NCBI GenBank assembly: GCA_030840645.1
Contig: JAVEEC010000094.1
Span: 1 to 38,075, forward strand
Origin: Frankiaceae bacterium
Lineage (GTDB): Bacteria > Actinomycetota > Actinomycetes > BP-191
Direction: 5' to 3'
Length of the DNA stretch: 38,075 bases
Of the stretch, positions 26,101-34,036 are shown one piece after another (position 1 is the first letter of the stretch; each line of letters opens with the position of its first letter). The notes beneath the pieces are model-generated. The model did not search any database. It was not told the DNA's origin and saw only the letters and a program-made list of their open reading frames with translations. The position numbers and the translations under genes were made by a program.

Positions 26101-29100
26101 GCGTGACGCGGCGCAGCGAGACGCGTTACGACGCGGACGGCCACGCGCTGACCGCATGCTCGCCGCGCCAGCAGACCGAGGGGACCGGCGGCTGCACGGC
26201 GACGTCGGTCTACGCGACGCACACCGTGTACGACGTCGCCGGCCGGATCGTGGCAACCACGGTCTACCGCGCCGCGGGCCAGGCGCTCACGACCCGGACG
26301 ACGTACGACGCCGATGGGAACGCCGTCGCCGTCGCGGACCCCCGGCAGGACACCGAGAGCGGCGACCACACCGTCGACCAGTCGTTCGACCTGAACGACC
26401 GGCGGGTTGGCAGCGACATGCCCCGCGCGGGCGTCACGACGTTCCAGTACAGCCCGAGCGGGGACGTCGTCGGCGTCGTCGCGCCGGGCGCGACGGGCGA
26501 CAACGCCGGCAGCGGCGGCTCCGGACGCTCGGTGCGGATCACCGGCTACACGTACGACGCGAGCCACCGCACGGTCGACGTCGTCAGCGCCCTCCAGGTC
26601 AGCGTCGCCGATCCGGCCACCGACCCGGACGCCGTACGCGCCGCGACTGCTACCGCGACGACGAACGAGGCGGCGCAGACCAACCTCCGCACCCGGACGG
26701 TGTATGACGCCGCCGGAAACTCGGTCGCGACGTTCGGCCCGCGCGCCTTCGCCGAGGGCAGCGTGGCGGCCCCGGACCAGCGGTTCATGCTGCGCACCGA
26801 GTTCGATCACAGCGACCGCAAGATCGTCCAGTGGTCGCCGCGCGCGGACGGCTCGCTCGCCGACGATCCGACCGACGACCCGACGCAGGCGGCACACTGC
26901 CCGATCTCGACCGGGCCAAGCGAGGGGCTCGTCTACCCGGCGGGCACCTACGTCTGCAAGAGCACCATTGCGTACGACGCCGACGGCAGCGCCGTCGAGG
27001 CGCGGATGCCGTCCGCGGCCGGCGACAGCAGCCCGCGGCGCATCGTCTACACGTACACCGAGGACCGGCTGGTGCGGGAGACGAAGGCGCCGAACCCGGC
27101 CGCGGACGGCACGCTCGTCCCCGTCTCCACCGTCCTGTACGACGGCTCCGGCCGCCCTGTCTCCACGACCAACGCGCTCGGGCACGTCGCGCTCACCGCA
27201 TACACGGCCGACGGCCTGGTGCGTAGCGCTCGCGGCCCGGACGGCCCGAGCGGGCTCGTCCACGAGACGCAGTTCGAGTACGACGCCAACGGCAACCGCA
27301 CCAAGGAGATCACGCCTCGCGCGTCGGCGAGCGACGCGCCGTTCACCGAGACGACGTACTACGCCGACAACCGCGTCAGCGCGGTGTACGCCGGCGGCGA
27401 CAACGGCGTTCGCGGCGACATCGTGACGAGCTACGAGTACGACGCCAACGGCAACCCGAAGACCGTTACGTCGCCCTCCGCCAACGCGCACGACACCAAC
27501 AACGTCGCGGGCGACCCGACCGTCAACACGTACACCCAGGACAACCTCGTCCTGACCACGACCCAGCCCGTCGTCGTCGGCGCGGCGAGCGCCACACAGT
27601 CCCGCGTGACGACGTACGCCTATGACGCGGCCGCCCGCAAGACCAGCGTCGACGTCGACCTGACCGGCTCACCGGCCGTCGACGGCGCGCCGCAGACGTT
27701 CGCGTACTTCCCGTCCGGCCAGCTCAAGACCGAGACCGGCCGAGGCGGCACCGAGAGCGTCGACCGCGCGTACGACGCCAACGGCGCGCTCGTCCGAGCC
27801 ACCGCGTCCGGCAACGGTGCCGACCGCGTCACGACCGTCGGCTACTACCTCGACGGCCTCCCCCGCCAGGTCACGTCGGGCGGCCGAGTGACGGCGTACG
27901 CGTACGACGGCTCCGACGGTCGGACCGCGCTCGGTGAGGGCGACGACGCCGCTACCCTCGACGTCATGCGGTACGCCGTCGACGACGCGGGCCTCGCGGT
28001 CTCGATGTCGTCGGCCGAGTCGGGCAGCGTCGACTGGGCGTACAACGCGCTCGGCCAGCGGGTCACGGAGACGCGCGGCGGCGACCGTACCCAGATCTGG
28101 ACCTACGGCAGCGACGACCTCCTCACCAGGACCGCCGTCACGACCTCGCCGACACTGGCCGAACAGGTCCGCTCCGGCGCCGCGGCGGCCGACCTCGCGT
28201 CGTACTCCTACACCTACGACGAGCTGAGCCGGCAGCGAACCCAGAGCTACTACGGCCTCGCCGCGACGAGCCCGGTTGGCGACGTCCCGGCCGGGTCGCC
28301 CGTGACATACGGGTATGCGTACGACGCCGCAGGCCGCCTGTCGTCGTTCTCCGACGCGCGCGGCACCAGGACGGTGGCGTTCGACCACGACGGCAACCGC
28401 ACGGACTATGGCGTCGGCCTCCAGCCGGGCGCCACGCACTTCACCTACCGTGCGGACGACTCGATCGCGTCCAGTGTCGCCGGAGCCGTGACCAAGACGT
28501 ACTCCTACGACCAGCCGTTCGGCGGCGTCAGCGACGACGGCTGCTCCGCCTACACCTACGACGGGCTGGACCGGCTGACCCTGGTCGACGCCCCCGCCGT
28601 GCCCGCACCTGGTTGCCCGACGGGCGACGTGTCGTACGCATACGACGGGTTCGACCGCCAGGTCGACCGCACCGGTACGGGCACCGTCCACCTGGACTAC
28701 GACGGCACCGCCCAGACCGTCCTCCGGCAGACCGGCGCCGCCGCGGGCACCCTGCACTACACGGTCGACGCGTCCGGCGCCGTCGTCACCGCTCGCCGTG
28801 GTGCCGGCCAGGTCGAGCACCTAGCCGAGGACGGCACCGGCTCGATCGGCCTGGTCACCACCCCGACCGTCGGCGTCGCGTGCACCGCCCGCTACGACGC
28901 CTACGGCAGCCCCGACGGCAACACCGCGATCGAACCGCTCGGCTCCTGCAACACCGGCACGGCCGAGTCCGACGTCTTCTACCGCGGCAACCGTAAAGAC
29001 ACCACCACCGGCCAGTACCAGCTCGGCGGTCGCACGTACGACCCCGCCAAGGCGACGTTCCTCACCCCCGACTCCTACCGAGGCGGACCCTCCGACCAGA

Positions 29101-29948
29101 ACCTCGGCGTCGGCACCGACCCTCTCACCCGCAACACCTACAGCTACGTCAATGGCGACCCCATCAACCTGATCGACCCATCGGGCCACGAACCCAAGCC
29201 AGCCCGCGGCGGCGGCTGGTCCGGAGCAGGCTGCGCCGACCCCGGAACGTGCTCGTCAGACACGAACCGTGAGACTCGGGTGCTACTGCAGAAGAGCGGT
29301 GCAGGTGCTGCGGCCAAGATCGCAGCACTCATGCAGTCGTTGGACGAGGCGAAGCGGCGAGATCCCAACGCTTACTGGGATGCCGTGTCGCGCGAGTGTC
29401 AGGACTACCACCTGCCGCTGCAGAGCCCCGGCGCTCGCATCTGCGAACAGCTCTATCGCGCGTCGCTGTCGCGGGGGCTGTGGAACCCCCAGCACGACAT
29501 GCTTCTCGACGCGCTCGGCGTTTACGACCTCAAGCACTGCGCGCTGCAGCAGAAGATCAAGGGGTGTTTCGCACTCGGCGTCAAGATCGCTCTACTTGCG
29601 GCGTCGCGGGGCCAGGCGGCCACCGAGGGGGAGGCAGAAGCCGCGGCAGCCGAGGATAGTGTTGGCGCAGAGGTAATAATGGGTCGGCGTGGAAGCCCGA
29701 TGGACGTTACCCCAGGTACCAACGCGCCCGCCGAGATTGATGGTCTATCCTACAGTGGTCATGCACTCGACGAGATGCAGAGCGAAGCCTTCATGCCGAG
29801 CGTGGTCAAGGACGCGATCGAGAACGGGCAGGTGGCGACGGGCGCAAGTGGTCGTGTAGCCTTCTACAGTTCGAGCAACAATATCACAGTGGTTGTCGAA
29901 GAAGGAAGGATTGTAACCGTAACCTCCGGGATGTTGAAGATACGATGA
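20109..29948 (+). CDS. Giant secreted RHS-repeat polymorphic toxin with DUF4258-like C-terminal tip
   Basis: 3279 residues from GTG 20109 (GGGGGA upstream). The start is set by the signal peptide, about 1-38 (LTSAQPFAYA). Order: N-terminal region; DNRLRE-type domain about 343-514; Ig-like segment 514-614; three fibronectin-III domains about 617-923; DUF11-like domain 926-1064; DUF6531-type entry near 1084 (ASVNVANGNLVIQASDS); many YD repeats such as YDANGNRT; RHS core end about 2977-3027 (YDPAKATFLTPDSYRGG to NLIDPSGH). The variable tip is 3028-3279. Its last 65 residues (YSGHALDEM with His3218, VVKDAIENGQV, then NNITVVVEEGRIVTV) resemble DUF4258/BECR-fold ribonuclease toxins; the target is unproved. 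RHS shells enclose and deliver their tip. Base composition becomes less GC-rich in the tip, consistent with tip exchange. The stop overlaps the next gene. Confidence 0.88.
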   Translation: MTVRRSQSHASVRLVTCAAVCGALVLTSAQPFAYALPRGTTGATDQPDPEFLPLGARPSSSVVHPVGDASTAAPSTTSPRGRVVPEESRLTWDTHPSWRRTKGEAATLARSSGQRVRVTEDLKADSTTFANPDGTTTLELTSGPSRVRRGDGWADIDPTLVRRGDRYEAAAIDGSLTLSAGGDRDLLTFGRGPHAVSLGWPTDLPEPRIAGATATYPDAAPGVDILVRALRYGYEQSLLLHERPAGAPVYDVPLRLPNGQTARQAGGNIELLDRDGAVVGTMPQGLMFDAEVDPHAGEHTHRMLVSTRLVQTPTGLVIRYAPDPVFLADPGTVYPVTIDPPPSLGLVSDTEVDSGFPTTQYAGSTELRVGTWNGGANVLRSYIAFNTTSIAGMHVISANLKLWEFHSFSCTPKVMDVRAAGVSNSATTWSNAPTIYPTAYDTSLSFAHGYSASCPDALQTISATNLVQVWADNGHANAGLALRAQSETDNLGWKKFNSGNAGSNIPAMEVTFNDVPVVSSLVPAAGATVNDLTPNLSGIVSDSDDTSMTAWFYVKNSAGAWVTNGAQRTGTAGSRITYTVEGGKLADGQTYTWFMRGCDGTDCSPTTAPRAFTVNYGPPIAPATVSATAGDGTTTANWTAPSDNGGSAITSYHWELHRVSDGLLISQGNVDDLVLTASDSTVVNGTAYYWRVNAVNAAGSGPARNSANVTPSRTPGQPTNVVATAGNATSTVTWNVPASDGGAAVIDYTARLYRTGVVTPVYTSPAIAATSPRTATANGLTNGTGHYWTVIARNSRGTGDTGTSNTVTPMTTPGAPVAVAATEQTRPDDVVPDPANPPTTAAVTVSWTPPASNGGAAITNYQVQAYVQPANTAVYAQPVTACGSCTSVPLTGLKPGTRYTFGVIARNQVGGGAETRSSELLTHLPPRVVKAVTDTAATPVVTDPATGRPLAGRGDAVRFTVTVTNQQSQPAQIDSVVDTVPAGVVLSGLVTVDGQPCGSSCSLSGSTLTLGGGYQLAASATRTYTYLAVLTGSERACVVNAVNHAVARGPYGLHEATAATTACGSALGLEPWWSYLTTEVGAQAAASVNVANGNLVIQASDSTPVQAHGHLAYVLRRSYNSQDPAALTLPGGLGAGWTFNVGQTSDLAAEGVTATGLHVPRVGNVIATLTDPLSMTLIDRDGTRHVFSPKVGLPAISISGLTGPSAVLNPSVLTTPPGTELCVDVAYQAPAGVHLGLWRYVAIQPQAGAQPCANIAGRSPVVVGYAAMRPDRLRTEFNAVGQLVEMRDGAGVALRYVYDAPVAPDLLGKLRLVYEPRSCTPSGSAAPGCRQLHFDYPSANATEVTDSAGRVTRYELGFPTIAGLPAGVAVLRRVVNPEETAGRGTDHVDYSYQSDSDTTFGPTSCGGSRLQMCSVTDARGNRTTFHYDTAGSAAAGLSALGRIDQVTDRRGTATTVGYPAADRVVTIRGGQQQRAFTGIDQYGRVATHVDGPVGDVTLPAYQALHVTTRTWDGATNCAQPSGARDNNLCRAVGTGSANTANSGEPTPDADTSWLYNEQGQVLRERRVNRGSDGTVGSPANVDTTFGYKTQYVGTSSGVWSNVLATDTIAGSGAVNAVRPAGLTGLNTLYAISDRTETLTPRGNEPGRPFGRYRTEWVVDADPGVTPGAPPPAAGACPESTSTGSNTGMVCQEKVPFGVESDTTVATTSYGYDAFGQKTLKRTPRNGVYRYLYYGDGEQDLSAFVSAGGWLRAVTDPVGEYAAFAYDRAGNTVRTWDRDATDRSGYATAAAFPTGTGIAGFAETRYAPDSLFADAVAHPWRYVRWQLTPTGDTTRLDVDQHGDVLRLRPPRGEGATTSPYDTITTYDPHGHALTVQLGEDIANAVQVAYVYDAFGNVAKQVDQSGTPTVFAYDLVNRRVGTTVLRGPYPVDAADAPPACRRTTAADSAFGPDQLVCQQTTAYDPLDNVVVTVDADGQRTTAVFDSLHRQSATVAPRATGVTRRSETRYDADGHALTACSPRQQTEGTGGCTATSVYATHTVYDVAGRIVATTVYRAAGQALTTRTTYDADGNAVAVADPRQDTESGDHTVDQSFDLNDRRVGSDMPRAGVTTFQYSPSGDVVGVVAPGATGDNAGSGGSGRSVRITGYTYDASHRTVDVVSALQVSVADPATDPDAVRAATATATTNEAAQTNLRTRTVYDAAGNSVATFGPRAFAEGSVAAPDQRFMLRTEFDHSDRKIVQWSPRADGSLADDPTDDPTQAAHCPISTGPSEGLVYPAGTYVCKSTIAYDADGSAVEARMPSAAGDSSPRRIVYTYTEDRLVRETKAPNPAADGTLVPVSTVLYDGSGRPVSTTNALGHVALTAYTADGLVRSARGPDGPSGLVHETQFEYDANGNRTKEITPRASASDAPFTETTYYADNRVSAVYAGGDNGVRGDIVTSYEYDANGNPKTVTSPSANAHDTNNVAGDPTVNTYTQDNLVLTTTQPVVVGAASATQSRVTTYAYDAAARKTSVDVDLTGSPAVDGAPQTFAYFPSGQLKTETGRGGTESVDRAYDANGALVRATASGNGADRVTTVGYYLDGLPRQVTSGGRVTAYAYDGSDGRTALGEGDDAATLDVMRYAVDDAGLAVSMSSAESGSVDWAYNALGQRVTETRGGDRTQIWTYGSDDLLTRTAVTTSPTLAEQVRSGAAAADLASYSYTYDELSRQRTQSYYGLAATSPVGDVPAGSPVTYGYAYDAAGRLSSFSDARGTRTVAFDHDGNRTDYGVGLQPGATHFTYRADDSIASSVAGAVTKTYSYDQPFGGVSDDGCSAYTYDGLDRLTLVDAPAVPAPGCPTGDVSYAYDGFDRQVDRTGTGTVHLDYDGTAQTVLRQTGAAAGTLHYTVDASGAVVTARRGAGQVEHLAEDGTGSIGLVTTPTVGVACTARYDAYGSPDGNTAIEPLGSCNTGTAESDVFYRGNRKDTTTGQYQLGGRTYDPAKATFLTPDSYRGGPSDQNLGVGTDPLTRNTYSYVNGDPINLIDPSGHEPKPARGGGWSGAGCADPGTCSSDTNRETRVLLQKSGAGAAAKIAALMQSLDEAKRRDPNAYWDAVSRECQDYHLPLQSPGARICEQLYRASLSRGLWNPQHDMLLDALGVYDLKHCALQQKIKGCFALGVKIALLAASRGQAATEGEAEAAAAEDSVGAEVIMGRRGSPMDVTPGTNAPAEIDGLSYSGHALDEMQSEAFMPSVVKDAIENGQVATGASGRVAFYSSSNNITVVVEEGRIVTVTSGMLKIR

Positions 29949-30244
29949 CGGATTACGAGGATCAGTCGCACGACCTCATAGCCCATGTGCGTGCGTCCAT
30001 CGATGCGTTCGATGGGAGCCGCTTATCGATTGGACGTCTGTCAACAGATCTCAGGAGCCAGCTTGCCGCTCTCGAATCGGTTGCCGATTCACGGTGGGTC
30101 GAAGAGTTGCGTGCGATGCGGAACCAAATCGAGGTTGTCAACGCATTCTTAATCGAGTCCGGCCGCTCTTCACTCAACGAGGACGAGCGTCGCGAGGTGG
30201 AGGATATCCTTGGCGTGTTGCGAGCTGCACTCGTCGCCTACTGA
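29945..30244 (+). CDS. Candidate immunity protein for the RHS tip
   Basis: 99 residues; ATG 29945 overlaps the RHS stop by 4 nt, the classic position of an immunity gene. The chain is predicted almost all helical, acidic and cytoplasmic: DLIAHVRASIDAFDG, LRSQLAALESVADSRWVEEL, ERREVEDILGVLRAAL. It has no signal peptide. No family was recognised. From its position it should bind and block the C-terminal tip in the producer and its kin. Its composition is less GC-rich than neighbouring genes, like the tip, so the pair probably arrived together. Confidence 0.7.
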   Translation: MTDYEDQSHDLIAHVRASIDAFDGSRLSIGRLSTDLRSQLAALESVADSRWVEELRAMRNQIEVVNAFLIESGRSSLNEDERREVEDILGVLRAALVAY

Positions 30245-30511
30245 GCCGAATAAGACCGCAGGAGCACGGCGTGGGCAAACTTCCTGAAAGAGTCCCGTGA
30301 CCTGACGCTCCTTGAGTCAGAGCCGCTCGTTGACTCGGGCTATCAAGCGCTCATCGGTTTGGGAGTACTTTCGAGCGCAAGACGATGCGACATCAATTGG
30401 TAGGCCAGACGGAGCGTTCGTGCTATGAACGCGACTGGACTCAGCAATTGACTATGACGATTTTCTGATGAGACGTCCGGCCAGCAAGTCGCTTCCGGAA
30501 AGGGCGGTCCT
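30245..30511 (+). other. Non-coding or decayed segment between immunity and pentapeptide genes
   Basis: No complete gene was found. One stop-to-stop frame (30254-30403, 49 codons, no start codon) reads TAWANFLKESRDLTLLESE followed by PLVDSGYQALIGLGVL. This is protein-like, not random-looking, and could be a remnant of an older toxin or immunity gene. Base composition is less GC-rich than the core genes. Confidence 0.35.
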
Positions 30512-31120
30512 TTGTCTCGCGATCGTGACCTCCTGGTTCTGCACGAGCTATGGGTCACATCGAATGGCGCAGAAGGCGCGCCAATACGCCGAGCCGAGCT
30601 GGACCTCCGCAGCGTTGACGCCCAAGGGATGGACCTGACCGAAATTGAACTTCCCGGGTCCGATGCCACGGGCGCTGACTTCAAGAGCGTATGCCTAGAC
30701 GGGGCGCGACTGCGCAAGTGCACTCTGACGAGTGCCAGGTTGACTGAGGCGTGGTTACGTAAGGCAGACCTCGATTATGCGCATCTGCAGAGTGCATGGC
30801 TCGATCGCTGTCACGCGTTCCGCATGTCAGCGATCGGCGCAGATCTGACAAGCGCACACCTGGTCGACGCGGACCTTCGGCGCGCGCTGCTCGCGGGTGC
30901 GACGTTGGACGACGCAGATCTCACTGGGTCTGATATGGACTACGCGGTCCTCGACGAAGCATCGGTGATCGGCAGTTCATTGCACGGAGTGCGAGGGGCC
31001 GTTCGCGCGGACAGCCTGCGGATCGAGCCGAACGTCTGGGTGCGCGACGCGGACCTGCGAATTTGGTGGTCAACGCGGACAGGAGGCGGATCGTCGGTAG
31101 TCCCGACGACCGTACGTTAG
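30512..31120 (+). CDS. Pentapeptide-repeat protein
   Basis: 202 residues from a TTG at 30512 with AAAGGGCGG just upstream. Residues 25-160 carry pentapeptide repeats of A(D/N)LXX type: RRAELDL, GADFKSVCLDGARLRKCTL, ADLDYAHLQSAWL, GADLTSAHLVDADLRRALLA, ATLDDADLTGSDMDYAVL. They form a right-handed quadrilateral beta-helix. There is no signal peptide, so it is cytoplasmic. Some family members mimic DNA and protect gyrase (Qnr, MfpA) and others are toxin-immunity or effector parts; none of these roles is shown here. Its place downstream of the toxin/immunity pair, in the same less GC-rich patch, suggests an extra immunity or cargo gene (inference). Confidence 0.75.
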   Translation: MSRDRDLLVLHELWVTSNGAEGAPIRRAELDLRSVDAQGMDLTEIELPGSDATGADFKSVCLDGARLRKCTLTSARLTEAWLRKADLDYAHLQSAWLDRCHAFRMSAIGADLTSAHLVDADLRRALLAGATLDDADLTGSDMDYAVLDEASVIGSSLHGVRGAVRADSLRIEPNVWVRDADLRIWWSTRTGGGSSVVPTTVR

Positions 31121-31348
31121 CGAGCTCTGACAAGCGCTCCGGGCCGCGCCACATCCTCCGATGGCACGCATCTGACTCGAACGGTCGCCGCATGATCTGA
31201 ACCCGCTTCGCCGGGAACCACGGCCCGTCGCGGCGCGGCGCGGCACGCGGATCTGGCCGGCACGGGGGACGAAGGCCGCTGTTGGGGCAGAACGTTGCGA
31301 ACCTGGGTACTCACGCGGGACTCTCCCCTCTGGAGGCCCCCACCCGTG

Positions 31349-34003
31349 ATGCCCACTTCGCCGCGCCGCCGGGCGCGTTCCGCGCGCCTCGTCGTCGTCG
31401 CCGCGCTCGTGTCCACCCTGGCCGTGATCACGCCCTCGGGCGCCGCGACCTGCGGACCCGGCGGCACGCTCATCGACATCGGCAACGGGTGGCTGGCGTC
31501 GCAGCCGCAGTTCCCGACCGGGCCGTCGGCGGTCACGTTCCTCGCCTCCCCCGCGTACGACCCCAACCTCATCTACGCCAGCAACGGCGTCGCCGTTGTC
31601 CGCTCGCGCGACGCCGGCTGCGGGTGGAAGCCGGTGTTCACCGCGACCTCCTCCATCGTCGGCGGGACGGCCGAGGTCACGGCGCTCACGGTCCCCAGCT
31701 CGGCGAACAGCTCGGCGTACGTCTACGTCGGCGTCACGAGCACGACCGTCGGCGGCCTGACCCAGCCCGCGATCGCCGTGAGCGACCACTACGGCGACAG
31801 CTGGCTCCCGGCTGGCGAGGGGCTGCCGGACGTCGGCACGGTCCGCGAGATCGCCGTCAGCCCGCAGGTGCAGCTGGTCGCGTTCGCGGTCGTCGACAAC
31901 AAGCTGCCCAACGTCGTCCGCCAGACGACGTTGTTCTCCACGAGCGACGCGGGCGGGACGTGGACGCAGCGCACGCCCACGGGCGAGTCGTTCGCGCCGC
32001 ACGGGCTCCTGGTCGACCCGGTCCGGCAGGCCGCGCTGTACGGCCTCCAGGGCACGCGCCCGGTCCGCAGCCTCGACAACGCCGCGACGTTCGCACCGAC
32101 GCTGGGCAACCCGGGTGAGGTGGACGAGCTGGTCGCGGCGCCGGGCTCCGGCACGGTGCGCATCCTCGGCAGCCGCGCGGACGGTTCGGGCATCGTCCGC
32201 AGCGACGACGGCGGCACGCGGTGGACCACCATCAAGACGCCGACGGCGCCGCGCAGCATCGCGATGGCGCCGTTGCAGGACCTCGTCGCCGTCTCCAGCT
32301 TCAACGACGTATGGCTGGAGACCGGCGGCCGCAGGACGACCGTGACACCGGCCGTGGGCGGTGCGCTGACGCAGCTCGCGGTCAGCGCGCCGACGTCCGT
32401 CGGCTACGCGGTCACCGCCGTGATGGACGGCGCGGTCGTCCGCGCGAACTTCCTCCCCGGCACGACCACGACGATTCCCCCGTTGCCCGGAGGGCGCCCG
32501 GTCCTGCTGCTGCCGGTCACACCGGTCGGGCAGTTCCCCTCCCTGCTGCTCCCCCAACAGTTCTCGATCGCGCTCGCGGCGGGCCAGACGGCGCGGGTGC
32601 CGTACCGCCTCCTCGTGCCGCGCACGCCGACGCCGGTCGACGTGATGTTCCTGGTCGACAGCACGAGCAGCTACCAGCCGGTCATCGACGGCCTGCGCCA
32701 GTCACTGGCGCGGGTGGTCAACGCCCTCAACGGCGCGGGGCTGAACGCGCGCTTCGGCGTCGGCAACTTCGAGGACTACCCGCCGCCCTACGGCATCGCC
32801 GGCGAGACGAACGTGCCGTACGACCTGCGCCGGACGATCGGTCCGAGCGACGCCGACCTCGCGATGGCGATCCAGACGATCGTGGCGCACGACGGCACGC
32901 CCGACGGGGGGCAGAGCGCGTACACCGCGATGTACCAGGCGCTGACCGGCGCCGGCGAGAGGATCGACGGTACGCAGGTCATCGACAAGGGTCTCGACGC
33001 GGGGTACCGGGCCGGCGCCGCGAAGTTCCTCATGACGTCCACCGACACAGCGCCCCACTACAAGGGGCAGTCGCTCAAGCGCACCGACGGCTCGCAGGTG
33101 ATCCAGCCGGGTCCTTCGTTCGAGGACGTCGTCGCGGCGCTGCAGGCGCACGGGGTCCGCTCCGTCGGCATTCCCGTGCGCTACGAGGACGGTCCCAACG
33201 CCGTGCCCGCGCTGCGGGAGCTCGCGACCGAGAGCGACGCCGTCGCCCCCCTCGGCGGTGTGGACTGCGACGGCAACGGCACCATCGACCTCAACACGAG
33301 CGACCCCCTGGTCTGCATCCTCCCCGCGGACGGGTCGGGCGCGGCCGGCGGCCTCGCCGCCGCGATCGTCGGCCTGGTCGCGGGCGTTGCCGACCCGAAG
33401 CCGGTCGCCCTGCGCGTCAGCCGCGGCGCGACGCGCGCGCGGATCCTGTCTCGCACGGTCAACGTCGTCGACCTGCACGCGGACAACGCGCTCGACTACG
33501 ACGTGGAGCTCAGCTGCCCGCGGGCCGCCGCCCGCACGTACGACATCACGCTGTCGGCGTCGTCGCCGACGCGCTACCTCGCCGACGGCGGTGTCGCGCT
33601 GTCCTGCGGCGGGCTGCCTGGCGCGATCCGGGTCGAGCCGTCGGTGGCGGACGGGCCGCTGCCGCCGCGTGCCGCGGCCGCGAACGCCGTCTCCAACCCG
33701 AACGTCAACGTCAACACGAACGTCAACTCGAACCCGAACCCCCACCCGAACCCGCACGTGAACCCGGTCGCGAACGCGAACACCGGGCTGGCCGTGAACG
33801 AGGAGCAGCAGGTCCAGCTCGCGCTGGTCGCGGACGAGGGCCTGCGCGGGGGTACGGACGAGGTGCTCGCGATGAGCGGTCCGGATCGCAGCCGGGACCC
33901 GAGCCCGGCGTTCGGACTCGCGACGGCCGCCATGCTCGCGGGCGCGAGCGGCGTCGCCGTGCGCCGGCGCCGCAGGACCGCGTACGCCACCGCGCGCCGC
34001 TGA
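31349..34003 (+). CDS. Surface protein: propeller, VWA-like domain, Asn/Pro stalk, C-terminal TM
   Basis: 884 residues; ATG 31349 (GTG 31346 possible) follows TGGAGG at 31331-31336. The signal peptide is about 1-32. A BNR-type propeller spans about 35-390 (VVRSRDAGCGWKPV, VSDHYGDSWLPAG, STSDAGGTWTQRT, VRSDDGGTRWTTI). A von Willebrand A/integrin-like domain begins at 430 with VDVMFLVDSTSSYQ. The metal motif starts at Asp437 and reads DSTSS, close to DxSxS. A DCDGNGTID loop at 639-647 resembles an EF-hand/dockerin calcium loop. An Asn/Pro-rich stalk (778-814), the motif AVNEEQQVQLALV, a TM about 854-871 and an RRRRR tail follow. It should be anchored outward, probably binding a protein partner in a metal-dependent way. 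Its C-terminus is like that of the 13439 gene. Confidence 0.8.
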   Translation: MPTSPRRRARSARLVVVAALVSTLAVITPSGAATCGPGGTLIDIGNGWLASQPQFPTGPSAVTFLASPAYDPNLIYASNGVAVVRSRDAGCGWKPVFTATSSIVGGTAEVTALTVPSSANSSAYVYVGVTSTTVGGLTQPAIAVSDHYGDSWLPAGEGLPDVGTVREIAVSPQVQLVAFAVVDNKLPNVVRQTTLFSTSDAGGTWTQRTPTGESFAPHGLLVDPVRQAALYGLQGTRPVRSLDNAATFAPTLGNPGEVDELVAAPGSGTVRILGSRADGSGIVRSDDGGTRWTTIKTPTAPRSIAMAPLQDLVAVSSFNDVWLETGGRRTTVTPAVGGALTQLAVSAPTSVGYAVTAVMDGAVVRANFLPGTTTTIPPLPGGRPVLLLPVTPVGQFPSLLLPQQFSIALAAGQTARVPYRLLVPRTPTPVDVMFLVDSTSSYQPVIDGLRQSLARVVNALNGAGLNARFGVGNFEDYPPPYGIAGETNVPYDLRRTIGPSDADLAMAIQTIVAHDGTPDGGQSAYTAMYQALTGAGERIDGTQVIDKGLDAGYRAGAAKFLMTSTDTAPHYKGQSLKRTDGSQVIQPGPSFEDVVAALQAHGVRSVGIPVRYEDGPNAVPALRELATESDAVAPLGGVDCDGNGTIDLNTSDPLVCILPADGSGAAGGLAAAIVGLVAGVADPKPVALRVSRGATRARILSRTVNVVDLHADNALDYDVELSCPRAAARTYDITLSASSPTRYLADGGVALSCGGLPGAIRVEPSVADGPLPPRAAAANAVSNPNVNVNTNVNSNPNPHPNPHVNPVANANTGLAVNEEQQVQLALVADEGLRGGTDEVLAMSGPDRSRDPSPAFGLATAAMLAGASGVAVRRRRRTAYATARR
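33690..33786 (+). repeat. Asn-coding tandem repeat (AACGTCAAC / AACCCG)
   Basis: Repeated AAC-rich hexamers and nonamers code the NPNVNVNTNVNSNPNPHPNP stalk. Length change by slippage would change how far the VWA and propeller domains stand off the membrane. Confidence 0.7.
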
Positions 34004-34014
34004 GCCCGCGCCGG

Positions 34015-34032
34015 CTCACGCCGAGGCGTGAG
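34015..34032. terminator. Bidirectional hairpin between convergent genes
   Basis: CTCACGCC-GA-GGCGTGAG is a perfect 8-bp inverted repeat lying between the stop of the VWA-propeller gene (34003) and the stop of the small peptide gene on the minus strand (34037). Confidence 0.65.
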
Positions 34033-34036
34033 GGCG

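Noticed and set aside
30343..30723. Minus-strand frame of 126 codons opposite the segment before the pentapeptide gene
   Set aside because: No ribosome site, no recognisable domain, and it overlaps the well-supported pentapeptide-repeat coding frame on the other strand.
29945..31120. Insertion sequence or integrase remnant as the cause of the GC dip
   Set aside because: No transposase motifs, terminal inverted repeats or target duplications were seen; exchange of a toxin tip by recombination explains the dip.
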